Below, piece after piece: positions 1-7,118 of a stretch of DNA of 12,362 nucleotides; within the stretch, counting starts at the first letter, position 1; every line of letters starts with the position of its first letter. Under the pieces are notes generated by a model. That model saw nothing but the letters and a program-made list of their open reading frames with translations. It was not told the origin of the DNA and did no database searches. Origin of the DNA: DATMER01 sp036266195 (GTDB taxonomy: Bacteria > Acidobacteriota > Thermoanaerobaculia > Multivoradales > UBA5704). The stretch spans positions 1 through 12,362 of the forward strand of contig DATANP010000457.1 in assembly GCA_036266195.1 (NCBI GenBank), in the 5' to 3' direction. The position numbers and the translations under genes are program-made.

Positions 1-387
1 CTGTACTCGATCCAGGCGGGCCTCAAGCTGTCCGCGCAGAGATATGAAAGGTTCCATCCGCCGCGTCCGGCGCTCTATGGAAACTGGACGGTGGAGGATT
101 TCGCGCGCGACGGCAAGGACGTGCCGCTCTACACGGAACCGGACCGGTGGCGGCTGGTTCAGTTCGTCAAGCCCGGCTCGCTCCGGATCGAGCAGATGGC
201 CGGAGCCTGGAAGACCTACGATCTCATCCTGGACATGGAAAGGAAGACGATGACGCTCGGGCCGCCAGGCTCGGCCCTTTCCTTCCAGCAGCCGGAGAAG
301 GATGTGCTCCTCCTCGAAGGGCAGGTGGAGGGCCGCCGGGTGCGGGCGAAGCTGCGCAAGATGCCGCTCATCCGCCGGACGACGTGA
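1..387 (+). CDS. C-terminal fragment of a probable DoxX-like membrane protein
   Basis: The frame is open from base 1 to a TGA at 385-387 and gives 128 residues, so the start and most of the protein lie to the left. The visible part is soluble: an entry with LYGNWTVEDF, then alternating short beta-like stretches (WRLVQFVKPGSLRIEQMAG, YDLILDMERKTMTL, DVLLLEGQVEGRRVRAKLRK). From memory this pattern (core tryptophan-valine start, an RWR..V segment, an M.G...Y.L.LD segment, then LEG...G..V.A.L.) resembles the C-terminal domain of DoxX-type or HTTM-like bacterial membrane proteins. No membrane segment is visible, so the family call depends on sequence outside the window. It converges on the next gene with only 11 bases between the two stop codons. 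That this is a real coding tail is likely; the family name is tentative. Confidence 0.6.
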   Translation: MYSIQAGLKLSAQRYERFHPPRPALYGNWTVEDFARDGKDVPLYTEPDRWRLVQFVKPGSLRIEQMAGAWKTYDLILDMERKTMTLGPPGSALSFQQPEKDVLLLEGQVEGRRVRAKLRKMPLIRRTT

Positions 388-398
388 CCGGCGTCCGG

Positions 399-1886
399 CT
401 AATCCGGCCTGAACGTCCAGTGGATCACGGATGGTATGTTCATGGCCGTGGAGATGGCCTTCTTGACGCCGGCGTCCTTCTCCTGATTCAGCCGTTCTTT
501 CAAGGCGGCCTTTGCCTTGGAGCCGCCGATCTTTCCGAGCGCGAGCGCCGCCTCGATCCTGACTCTCGGCTTCATATGAACCCTGAGGATGACGATCACC
601 AGGTCCACTGCCTTCTGATCCCCGATATCTCCCAGCGCAGTCACGATCGCTGCCGCCATAGGCTCTTCATCGTGTGATTTCACGAGCTGTTTCAACAGCG
701 GCTCCGTCGCGCTCTTTTGCCGGAACTTTCCCAAAGCTTCGATGGCAGGGAGCTTGACCTCATCCTTGCCGGTTTCCATCTGGTGGATCAGCTCTGCCGT
801 AATGGCCTGCTTCTCACGGATGTCTCGCACGTGAAAGGCAGCTCTCCCCAGCGCGAAGATGATCTGGGCCTTCAGACCGTCGTCCGTCTCGGCCTGGAGC
901 GCCTTGAGCAGATCCGTCGCGGTCTGCCCGCCGGTCACCCCGGGGAGTCCCTGCGCCGCTATCTTTCTCTCGTCGGGATCCTTGCTCTTCAGCAGGCCGC
1001 TCAACTTCGAGAGCGCCGCCGTGCCGCCGATCTTGGCGAGCGCATCCGCTGCCGCCTGCTTCAGCAGGAACTTCTGCGTGGGGGAGAAATCCCTCTTGGG
1101 CGACGCGAACCGGTCTTCGAGCAGGGCAACGAGCGTCAATACGGCAAGCTCTGACCGCAACTCGCCAAGCCTGTGGATCGCCGCCAGCTTTCTTTGGAAC
1201 TCCAGGGTCATCCGACCTTCGAAGCTGAGCGCGCGGTTTTCTGCCGTGTAGAGCTTCAACGGCAGTTGTCCCTCCCTGACGATGGCAAGCTGGTCATTGA
1301 CTTCGATGAGGGAGGGCTGCGCCGTGGACGGCGACGGTCCTCCCGGCGCGGGCTGGCGCTGAAGGATGGCTTGCGAGCTTCGCTGCTGCGCCACATGCGT
1401 CAGCTCGTGGGCCAGCAGCCGCGCTCCCTCTCCCGTCCGGGGCGAGTATTCTCCCGCGCCGAACACGATATCCCGGCCCAGCGTGAAAGCCCGGGCGTCG
1501 ACGCTGTGGGCGAGCCTCGCCGAGCGGTCATCCGAATGGATTCGTACGGCCGCGAAGTCGTGTCCGAACCTGGACTCGAAGAAAGCACGCGAAGATTCGG
1601 GGAGAGGCGCACCGCCACCGGAGAGGCTCCGGATTTCGGATGCGACACGGCCGTCGATCTCTCCAGCCGCGTCTTGCGCCGTCGGGCTGACGTGCGCCGG
1701 AGCAGCGGCGGGAGAGGCATCCGGCTCCTTTCGCATCACCTGCTCCGCCATGCGGTCTGCCTGCTGCTCAAGCGGACCGCCGGCCCGTCCGACGGCGAGC
1801 TTCTTCGGCTGTGAGGTCGAAGACTGTGGTGTCCGACCGGGCGTAGCCTGCTGACTGGCCTTCGGCCCGCGTGGAAAATCGCGCAT
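399..1886 (-). CDS. DUF4157 (eCIS core domain) protein with C-terminal HEAT repeats
   Basis: This 495-residue protein starts at an ATG with a GGGAGGG ribosome site about 7 bases upstream. Residues 1-75 are polar, Ser/Pro/Ala-rich and probably disordered. Residues about 80-168 form a DUF4157 domain: a FFESRFGHDFAAVRIHSDD segment, an AFTLGRDIVFGAGEYSP segment, then LLAHELTHVAQQ with an intact HExxH zinc motif (H160, E161, H164). Residues about 240-490 are five or six helical HEAT/PBS-lyase-type repeats, seen in recurring A..ALG.IG, AL.KL..LL and IEALGKF patterns. DUF4157 is also called the eCIS core domain because it is common near extracellular contractile injection systems, where its members are proposed toxins, proteases or cargo. 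HEAT repeats usually bind other proteins. No sheath, tube, baseplate or ATPase gene is in view, so the role is open. No signal peptide is apparent. It lies 85 bases behind the dehydrogenase gene on the same strand and may be the last gene of that transcript. Confidence 0.85.
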   Translation of the reverse strand: MRDFPRGPKASQQATPGRTPQSSTSQPKKLAVGRAGGPLEQQADRMAEQVMRKEPDASPAAAPAHVSPTAQDAAGEIDGRVASEIRSLSGGGAPLPESSRAFFESRFGHDFAAVRIHSDDRSARLAHSVDARAFTLGRDIVFGAGEYSPRTGEGARLLAHELTHVAQQRSSQAILQRQPAPGGPSPSTAQPSLIEVNDQLAIVREGQLPLKLYTAENRALSFEGRMTLEFQRKLAAIHRLGELRSELAVLTLVALLEDRFASPKRDFSPTQKFLLKQAAADALAKIGGTAALSKLSGLLKSKDPDERKIAAQGLPGVTGGQTATDLLKALQAETDDGLKAQIIFALGRAAFHVRDIREKQAITAELIHQMETGKDEVKLPAIEALGKFRQKSATEPLLKQLVKSHDEEPMAAAIVTALGDIGDQKAVDLVIVILRVHMKPRVRIEAALALGKIGGSKAKAALKERLNQEKDAGVKKAISTAMNIPSVIHWTFRPD

Positions 1887-1971
1887 GGAGCCCTCCCTGC
1901 GGCCTGCTCGGCCCCTCTCTTTGGAGAGATACGCGGAAAGTCCTCCAACCCCGCCAAGGCCGAAGCGGACC

Positions 1972-2904
1972 TCAACCCGCGGTCGTCAAACCGCCCATCT
2001 CCTCCAGCACGATGCCGGTGACGTAGGAGGAATCGGCGTCGCTCGCCAGGAAGACGTAGGCCGGGGCGATCTCCTCTGGCTGGGCCGCGCGCCCGATCGG
2101 TTGGTCCTTGCCGAACTCCTTGATCTTTTCCGGAGCCGCGCCCTGATCGGCGGGGTTCAGCGGCGTCCACACCGGGCCGGGAGCCACGGCGTTGACGCGG
2201 ATACCCTTCGAGACCAGTTGCTGCGCCAACGCCTTGGTGAAAGCGTTGACCGCTCCCTTGGTGGAGGAATAGTCGAGCAGTTCCTTGGTCCCCATCAGGC
2301 CCGTCTCGGAGCTGGTGACGATGATCGCGCTGCCCGGCTTCATGTGCCCGACGGCGGCCTTGGACAGGTGGAAAAGGGCATCGACGTTGGTGCGGAAGGT
2401 GCGGCTCCACTCCTCCTCGCTGATGTCCTCGATGCTCTCCTTGCGGTTCTGCCAGGCGGCATTGGAGACGAGGATGTCCAGGCGGCCCAGCTCGCGCGCG
2501 GTCCGCTCCACGACGTCGCGGCAGAACTGCGGGTCGGTCAGATCGCCGGCGAGACTCAGGCACTTCCGCCCCTCCTCCTCGACGGCCTTGCGCGTCACAT
2601 CCGCATCCTGCTGCTCCTCGGGCAGATGGACGATGGCCACGTCCGCGCCTTCGCGGGCATACAGATAGGCCACGGCCCGGCCGATCCCGCTGTCGCCGCC
2701 GGTCACCAGCGCCACCTTGCCCTCCAGCTTGCCGGCCGCCTTGTACCGCGGGGCCCGCCACCGCGGCTGCTGCTCCATCTCCGCCTCGATCCCCGGCTTC
2801 TCCAGCTTCTGCCCGGGATAAGGCGGCTTGGGCTCGCTCTGGATCTGCGGCTTTTCCTCCCGGGTCTGCTTCTCCTGCTGAACTTCCTCGGTTGTGTGCG
2901 CCAT
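1972..2904 (-). CDS. Short-chain dehydrogenase/reductase, general-stress (YghA/GSP39-like) type
   Basis: This 310-residue protein starts at ATG 2904, with a GGAGG 8-9 bases upstream. It is an NAD(P)-dependent oxidoreductase of the classical SDR fold. The cofactor motif TGGDSGIG is at residues 68-75, the active-site Ser in IVTSSE near 198-199, and the catalytic Tyr and Lys in YSSTK at 212 and 216. The usual NNAG motif reads SNAAW. The VNAVAPGPVWTPL segment after the active site is typical of SDRs. The first 55 residues form a charged, Gln/Glu/Pro-rich arm (EEKPQIQSEPKPPYPGQ) ahead of the Rossmann fold. An arm of this type, together with total length near 300, marks the subgroup of Bacillus general stress protein 39 and E. 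coli YghA. The substrate is not shown by the sequence. The gene lies 57 bases downstream of the rhodanese and may share its transcript. Family call is secure. Confidence 0.93.
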   Translation of the reverse strand: MAHTTEEVQQEKQTREEKPQIQSEPKPPYPGQKLEKPGIEAEMEQQPRWRAPRYKAAGKLEGKVALVTGGDSGIGRAVAYLYAREGADVAIVHLPEEQQDADVTRKAVEEEGRKCLSLAGDLTDPQFCRDVVERTARELGRLDILVSNAAWQNRKESIEDISEEEWSRTFRTNVDALFHLSKAAVGHMKPGSAIIVTSSETGLMGTKELLDYSSTKGAVNAFTKALAQQLVSKGIRVNAVAPGPVWTPLNPADQGAAPEKIKEFGKDQPIGRAAQPEEIAPAYVFLASDADSSYVTGIVLEEMGGLTTAG

Positions 2905-2961
2905 GGTTGCTGCCTCCTTCGATGTCTCGCTTCCCGGAGGCTTGCAAGAGAAATACCCGCC

Positions 2962-3303
2962 CTACCCGCCAGAGTCCGTTGGCAGCTTTGCGCCCAGCCA
3001 ACCGCTGATGCCCGCGGACATGACGCGAACGTCGTCGTACCCCATCTGCTCGGCACGGCGGGCTGCGTTGGGCGCCTTTCGGCACAGGAAGTTCGAACAG
3101 TAGAACACGAGAGTCGAGCCCTTCTCCGACGGGAGATCGCGCTCCGCATAGCCAAGCGGATCCAGGTTTCGGGCACCTGGGACCCGGGCCTGGACCCAAC
3201 TCTGCCGGGAATTCACGTCGATCACTGTTACGGGATGATCCTGCATCAAGCGGTGGAGCTCGTTGGGAGACACCGTTTTCAAGCCCATCAGCTTTGCGAA
3301 CAT
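2962..3303 (-). CDS. Single-domain rhodanese-like protein
   Basis: This 113-residue protein starts at ATG 3303 with a strong GAGGAGG about 8 bases upstream. It is one rhodanese domain: a VSPNELHRLM entry helix, TVIDVNSRQSWVQARVPGARNLD (the usual D-R...F..GHIPGA.N region, with NS in place of R), the strand TLVFYC ending in the predicted catalytic Cys69, then an active-site loop SNFLCRKAPNAARR and the closing MGYDDVRVMSAGISGWLGAKLP. Rhodaneses carry sulfane sulfur on the loop cysteine and act in thiosulfate or persulfide metabolism. A second loop cysteine, Cys74, is unusual and could form a disulfide or trisulfide with Cys69; that is inference. No signal peptide is visible, so it is probably cytoplasmic. 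It heads a minus-strand row with the SDR gene behind it. Confidence 0.88.
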   Translation of the reverse strand: MFAKLMGLKTVSPNELHRLMQDHPVTVIDVNSRQSWVQARVPGARNLDPLGYAERDLPSEKGSTLVFYCSNFLCRKAPNAARRAEQMGYDDVRVMSAGISGWLGAKLPTDSGG

Positions 3304-3781
3304 CAGGCCGTCCTCCTCTCAGGCGGGAGCCGTCCATATGGACAGGCACCTCTACATACGGCACTGGAGCCCACGAGTTCTCTTCTCTGCGCCATGGATG
3401 GAGCGTCTCGCTGGTGCCTCCCTTCTGCGCCCGGCCTATCGGGCCGGCAGACCTCAGCCCGAGGCCGAGGCCGAAGGCCGACGCCTCGGGAAACAAATCC
3501 ATAACAAACTCCGCGGCCTGAAGGGTCGCGAGAGTCCGCGTCGTCCGAGAAAAAACTTCCCGCGACCTTCTTGGCGACGAGACGCTCGGACGATTCGCCA
3601 GAGTCTCGAACAATCCGCAGCAGGTGTCCGCCAGAGCATCGGCGACCTCCTTGCACCTCCCGCATCCTATTAGGTGACACCTTTGGGGCACCGTTTCCGC
3701 TTGCTCATGCCTTGCGATACACTCTAATCCTTACTGTCTAACGGCGGATTACATGCCGTCGCCTTGAACCGAGGACGAGCG
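3304..3781. other. Intergenic stretch, no convincing gene
   Basis: About 480 bases lie between the divergent rhodanese and HEPN-remnant genes. Several frames stay open because of GC content. The most protein-like reading is on the minus strand from a GTG at 3691 (begins with a Cys-rich CHLIGCGRCKEVADAL segment, later a MDLFPEASAFGLGLGLRSAG stretch), but it has no clear ribosome site, turns low-complexity, and overruns the rhodanese start in another frame. Around 3430-3490 there is GC-rich self-complementary sequence. The promoters of the two divergent neighbours must lie here, but I cannot place them. Confidence 0.4.
3771..3775 (+). promoter_or_regulatory. Ribosome binding site for the HEPN-like remnant
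   Basis: GAGGA lies 6 bases before the ATG at 3782. This good site fixes the original start codon in a frame that does not match the rest of the gene, and so supports a frameshift. Confidence 0.55.
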
Positions 3782-4431
3782 ATGCCAAGATTCGAACTTC
3801 ATCCAGAGGCAGCAAACGCGCTCAAGACGAGCATTTCGATCGTATCAGGAGGGAAACACAGGGATTGGCTGCCGTGTCCCTCACTATTGAGTCGGACGAG
3901 GAGTATGCCTGCGAGCAGTGCCTCGAGAAAGCGGAGCAGGCGGTCGCTCTCCTCCGTGTCATGCATCCAGTAAACACTTCGCCAAACACAGCCCTCTACG
4001 TACGACCTCTGGGGAGCGAAAATCTTGAGAGCTATCAAGCTTATCGTTATGAGAACTGTGTGTTTCAGGGCCGGAAGGTGCATGCTCGCTGGCCTTTCCC
4101 AAGTTTCTGGGAGATACCCAAAGAGGAGCACCAGCAGAGGCTTCTACAGAATTTGATTGGCATCTTTGCAGCAGAACAGCGTACCGACTTTCAACAGCGC
4201 CTCTTCGACGCATCGCTTATCTACTCGCAGAATAATGTGGCAAAGGAGCCTTACGCGAAACTGATATTCTGCCTCGTAGCCGTGGAATCCATGCTGGTTA
4301 AAGATCCGTCCGAGCCAATACAGGACAACATCGGCGAGCGCATGGCCTACCCCGCATATCAAGAAAAGTTCAAGACAAACCCGGCTCCCGAGGTGTGCGG
4401 AGCACCTCTGCTCCGCACACCTCCGGCATAG
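3782..4431 (+). pseudogene. Decayed HEPN-like (ApeA-type) protein gene, frameshifted and truncated
   Basis: The ATG at 3782 opens MPRFELHPEAANALKTSISI, but that frame soon turns into Ser/Arg-rich nonsense and stops at 3973. The sensible continuation is in the next frame, from about 3845-3865: LAAVSLTIESDEEYACEQC, AEQAVALLRVMHP, TDFQQRLFDASLIYSQNNVAKEPYAKLIFCLVAVESMLVKDPSEPIQDNIGERMAY. The last stretch, LVAVESMLVKD.SEPIQ.NIGERMA, matches what I recall of the ApeA-like HEPN family, whose members are often RNase or defence-linked proteins. Joining the frames needs one missing base (or two extra) near 3840-3866. After GERMAY the family pattern stops; the remaining 26 residues run through a perfect hairpin to a TAG at 4429-4431. 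The expected C-terminal part, including any RxxxxH-type HEPN active site, is absent. GC content is visibly lower than in the neighbouring genes, in line with past acquisition. A sequencing error could cause the frameshift but not the truncation. Confidence 0.65.
4390..4423. repeat. Perfect 15-bp stem hairpin at the broken gene end
   Basis: GAGGTGTGCGGAGCA (4390-4404) and its exact reverse complement (4409-4423) are separated by a 4-base loop, CCTC. It lies inside the last codons of the truncated HEPN-like frame. No T-run follows on either side, so it is not a classic intrinsic terminator. It could be a mobile palindrome or the scar of the event that cut the gene. Confidence 0.85.
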
Positions 4432-4458
4432 CCCCTCCTCTTCCAGCAGACGGGCTAT
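4428..4458. repeat. 7-bp inverted repeat
   Basis: ATAGCCC (4428-4434) pairs with GGGCTAT (4452-4458) across a 17-base loop, directly after the previous hairpin. Weak alone; notable as one of three palindromes in a row. Confidence 0.5.
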
Positions 4459-4467
4459 CCCGGGCGG

Positions 4468-4501
4468 GATGGCGGCGGCCTTGGACACGGTGGCCGCCAT
4501 C
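4468..4501. repeat. 9-bp inverted repeat
   Basis: GATGGCGGC (4468-4476) pairs exactly with GCCGCCATC (4493-4501), with a partly complementary 16-base interior. It is the third palindrome in 112 bases. Confidence 0.55.
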
Positions 4502-4740
4502 CTTCCGAATTGTCAATGAACCCATGAAACTTCAACTGCACCGACAGACTCTTATACGAGCCAGCCTGCCGATCCGTCGCACCTGGCGACAGGCGAGCGC
4601 CCATTCTACACAGCCGGGCGCCGTTTGATGCCCATCCCTCCAAAAGCCGTATGTAGCTACAGAATCAGCCCCCTCAAAACGGGCTTGGCGGGCGGGACGA
4701 GGCCTCACCCCTGTGGGAGGCTGGGAAGGCTGCTATATCG

Positions 4741-5060
4741 CGTTGTAACCTTCCCTGGGCCAATGCAAACTCCCCCAGCGAAATGTAAGGTTCCCTGGCG
4801 GAATGGAAGCTTACAACGGGCCAGGGAACGTTACTTTCGGCCAGGGAACTTTGCAACCGCCCAGGGAAGTTTGCAATGGCCTGGGGAACTCTGCATTGGG
4901 CCAGGGAAGTTGACAACGGCCCAGGGAAGTTTGCAACGGCGTGGGGGACTTTGCAACGGGCCAGGGAACCTTACTTTGGGCTGGGGAAGCTTGCAATGGC
5001 CCAGGGAAGTTGACATTGCGCTGGGGAACGTTACAACGCCGCAAATAAGCTTACATCGCC
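4741..5060. repeat. Degenerate 20-bp-period tandem array with an inverted block
   Basis: Sixteen units of exactly 20 bp fill 320 bases. On the plus strand a typical unit is CCAGGGAAGTTTGCAACGGC (4921-4940). Units beginning at 4821, 4841, 4861 and so on to 5021 keep the GGGAA or GGGGA core in exact register; the end units at 4801 and 5041 are worn. The first three units (4741, 4761, 4781) are the same motif in reverse complement, so orientation flips at 4800/4801. Variation is limited to certain sites: CCAG against CTGG at positions 1-4, C or G at position 9, GCAA/ACAA/GCAT/ACTT near positions 13-16. Several units carry the palindromes AACGTT or AAGCTT at the centre. There are no unique spacers, so it is not CRISPR. 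Function unknown. Confidence 0.9.
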
Positions 5061-5299
5061 TCCGTGCCGCCCAAAAACCGCCCTCTTATGCCTCGTTACC
5101 CATCCTCCGCCCCGCCGGAGAAGCAGACCCTTCCTTATTATATAGGCACCACAGGCTCGTGAGAAGCGTTTTCGACCCCCTGAATTTTGTAACTACCTAC
5201 GGATTTCGCAGTGACCGGCTCAATCCGGCCGCCAGGTGTGTATCATCGGCGGCCTCGAAGGCGACGGATCGGTGGCATCGTCCGTATACCTTCAAGCTC

Positions 5300-5315
5300 G
5301 GCCGGCTTGCCGGCC
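5300..5315. repeat. Short perfect palindrome
   Basis: GGCCGGC, TT, GCCGGCC. It lies about 90 bases past the stop codon of the minus-strand membrane protein gene. It has no T-run on the minus strand, so a terminator role is only possible. Confidence 0.4.
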
Positions 5316-5403
5316 GCCGGTTCTTTGACAAGCGACGTACCGTAGGAAGCCGGGGGGCTGTGCGGCCAGCCCTCCGGTCAGGAGAGGTGTGCCGGCGCCC
5401 CGG

Positions 5404-7101
5404 CTACCCGGGCGGGGCGCCGCAGGCCTCGGGCGGCGGGCTCAGGCGCACGATCACCACGTCGGGATCGATGTATCCGGGCCGGAAGAAGCCTTGCAGG
5501 GACTCGCTCTCGAAGAGGTCGCGCCGCTCCTCCAGATAGGGGCGGTCCAGAACCAGGGTGTTGACCCCCATGCCCAGCCCCATCATGCAGAGGAGACGCT
5601 CGGACGGGAAGTTCTCGTCCATGTCCACCTGGAACGTGCCGTAGCCGGAGGGAAAGTAGCCCGAATAGCCGTTGAGCAACGGCCGGTGGTGGTCGATCTG
5701 GGCGAACATCCGCCACGTCTCCACTTCGTAGTCGGAGACGTGCAGCCCGCGCGGAAACGGGACGTGCGCCACGATCAGCTTTCCCGGCTGCTTGCGCAGC
5801 CACTCCGCCCAGGCGGTGCGCGGGGTCGTGGGGGTCGGCACCAGGTTGCCGGGAGAGGCGAGGTTCTCGGCGGCCGCCAGAACTCCCAGGGCGATCGCGA
5901 GAATCTTCCCGGTGTTTCCGCGCCAGGAGGAGAGACGGGCCAGGGCCAGCGCGGCCAGCGCCGCGAGCAGGGCCTGGGAGATTGCCGCGGCCCGGAACGG
6001 GCTGCGCAGCGTGCGGAGGCCAGGCACTACCTCCCGCAGGTTGGCGAAGGGCCGCCAATCCCCGATCCTCAAATTCAGACCGAGCGCGAGCAGCACGCCG
6101 ATCACGACGCAGGCGAGAAGGCAGACGATCCAGAGCCTCCGCTCCCCCTGGCGCCAGCCGAGCCAGGCGCCCGCCGCTCCCAGGCCGAGGAGGAGAAAGC
6201 CGGGAAAGAGGCCTCCTGTATCCCCGCTGTAGGAGTCCTCGCGGGACGGAAACGCGAGACGGGAGGAGCCGGGGCGGGTCGCGAAGTCCTCGGGTTGGGC
6301 CGAGAGGGCCGCCACGACCTCCTCGGACCGGCTGAATTTGTATTTCTCATGGAAGGAGCTGACCGTGCCGGCGATGGGCGCGATCACGAGGGCCCCGACG
6401 ATCCCCAGGGCGCCGAGCGTCGCGATCGACCGGAAGCGGAACCTCTGCTCCACCAGCGCCACGATTCCCGCCAGGAGAAGAAAGGGCAGGCTCAGGAGCG
6501 CCATCTGCTGCCCCGCCAGGAACTGCGCGGCGAACGACAGGACCGCCAGCGCGGTGGGTTTCCACCCGCCTTCCTTTCCAAAGCGGATCAGAGCGGCGAG
6601 CGCCCAGATCGTGCCGAAGAGGGGGAGCACGGGGAGCACTCCCAGGACCTTGGCGGTATAGGGAAGGGTGACGCCGGCGAGCGCCGCGAGCAGGGCCGCG
6701 CTCCGCGTCGCGCCGAGCGCCCGCGCCAGGCTGCCGGTGGCGAGTCCGTTGCAGACCAGGGTGAACAGGATCGCCAGGTTGTAGATCGCGGCCGGCGGAG
6801 CCCCCATCCACCAGAGAGGCGAGAGGGTCACCCCTTGCAGGAGCAGCGGCTCAGAAAAAGTGAAAGTTCCTTCGAGGGGATGGAAGATGGGCGCGTTCCA
6901 GAGCCCGTCAAAGCCGTGCGGCACGCGGTCCGCGTCCCACCACAGGGTCCACAGGTTGAACAGCGGAACGGTGGCCTCGTGCTCGGTGCCGAGCGGCAGG
7001 GCATGGGCGATGGCAGGCAGGAGAGGCCAGGTGGCCACGATCGCCGCCAGCAGGCAGACGACGAAAGGGACGAGGCGGCGCAGCCAGGGATGGAAGGTCA
7101 T
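5404..7101 (-). CDS. Polytopic membrane protein, GT-C glycosyltransferase-like
   Basis: From the ATG at 7101 this is 565 residues; a GTG at 7155 would add 18, but that GTG lies in an arm of an inverted repeat and the added residues look like linker, so I prefer the ATG. The protein has many hydrophobic segments (about residues 10-32, 105-125, 135-170, 185-215, 225-247, 300-317, 325-342, 370-390, 398-412). A large first extracytoplasmic loop holds FNLWTLWWDADRV and WNAPIFHPLEGTFTFSEP. A soluble C-terminal part from about 420 has LIVAHVPFPRG, RPLLNGYSGYFPSGYG and VNTLVLDR. The architecture (first loop after helix one, many helices, soluble tail) is that of GT-C-fold glycosyltransferases using lipid-linked sugars. 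The NGYSG and FHP segments recall a group of uncharacterised bacterial membrane proteins. Donor and acceptor are unknown. It follows the matrixin-like gene by 78 bases, with a hairpin between them. Confidence 0.75.
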   Translation of the reverse strand: MTFHPWLRRLVPFVVCLLAAIVATWPLLPAIAHALPLGTEHEATVPLFNLWTLWWDADRVPHGFDGLWNAPIFHPLEGTFTFSEPLLLQGVTLSPLWWMGAPPAAIYNLAILFTLVCNGLATGSLARALGATRSAALLAALAGVTLPYTAKVLGVLPVLPLFGTIWALAALIRFGKEGGWKPTALAVLSFAAQFLAGQQMALLSLPFLLLAGIVALVEQRFRFRSIATLGALGIVGALVIAPIAGTVSSFHEKYKFSRSEEVVAALSAQPEDFATRPGSSRLAFPSREDSYSGDTGGLFPGFLLLGLGAAGAWLGWRQGERRLWIVCLLACVVIGVLLALGLNLRIGDWRPFANLREVVPGLRTLRSPFRAAAISQALLAALAALALARLSSWRGNTGKILAIALGVLAAAENLASPGNLVPTPTTPRTAWAEWLRKQPGKLIVAHVPFPRGLHVSDYEVETWRMFAQIDHHRPLLNGYSGYFPSGYGTFQVDMDENFPSERLLCMMGLGMGVNTLVLDRPYLEERRDLFESESLQGFFRPGYIDPDVVIVRLSPPPEACGAPPG

Positions 7102-7118
7102 AGAGAAGGAGGCTCCAG

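Larger units (their letters stand above)
4432..5403. other. Long non-coding stretch around a repeat array
   Basis: About 970 bases carry no gene I can support. They contain the hairpins at 4428-4501, the 20-bp-period array at 4741-5060, and a short palindrome at 5300-5315. The rest (4502-4740 and 5061-5299) shows nothing I recognise. Frames open across this region have repeat-derived or low-complexity translations. Confidence 0.6.

Noticed and set aside
1885..3504. A 539-residue plus-strand open frame
   Set aside because: It is the antisense shadow of the dehydrogenase and rhodanese, Leu/Arg/His-rich with no domain pattern.
1736..3691. A 651-residue minus-strand open frame
   Set aside because: It crosses the rhodanese and dehydrogenase genes in a wrong frame and is low-complexity over most of its length.
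4741..5060. The array as a CRISPR locus
   Set aside because: Units are directly adjacent with no unique spacers, the repeats are degenerate, and no cas genes are present.
4625..5539. Long open frames on both strands through the 20-bp array, with 20-residue protein repeats such as GKLTTAQGSLQ
   Set aside because: A 20-bp repeat without stops gives 60-bp (20-residue) repeats in every frame and on both strands. No frame is favoured, and no start has a good ribosome site.
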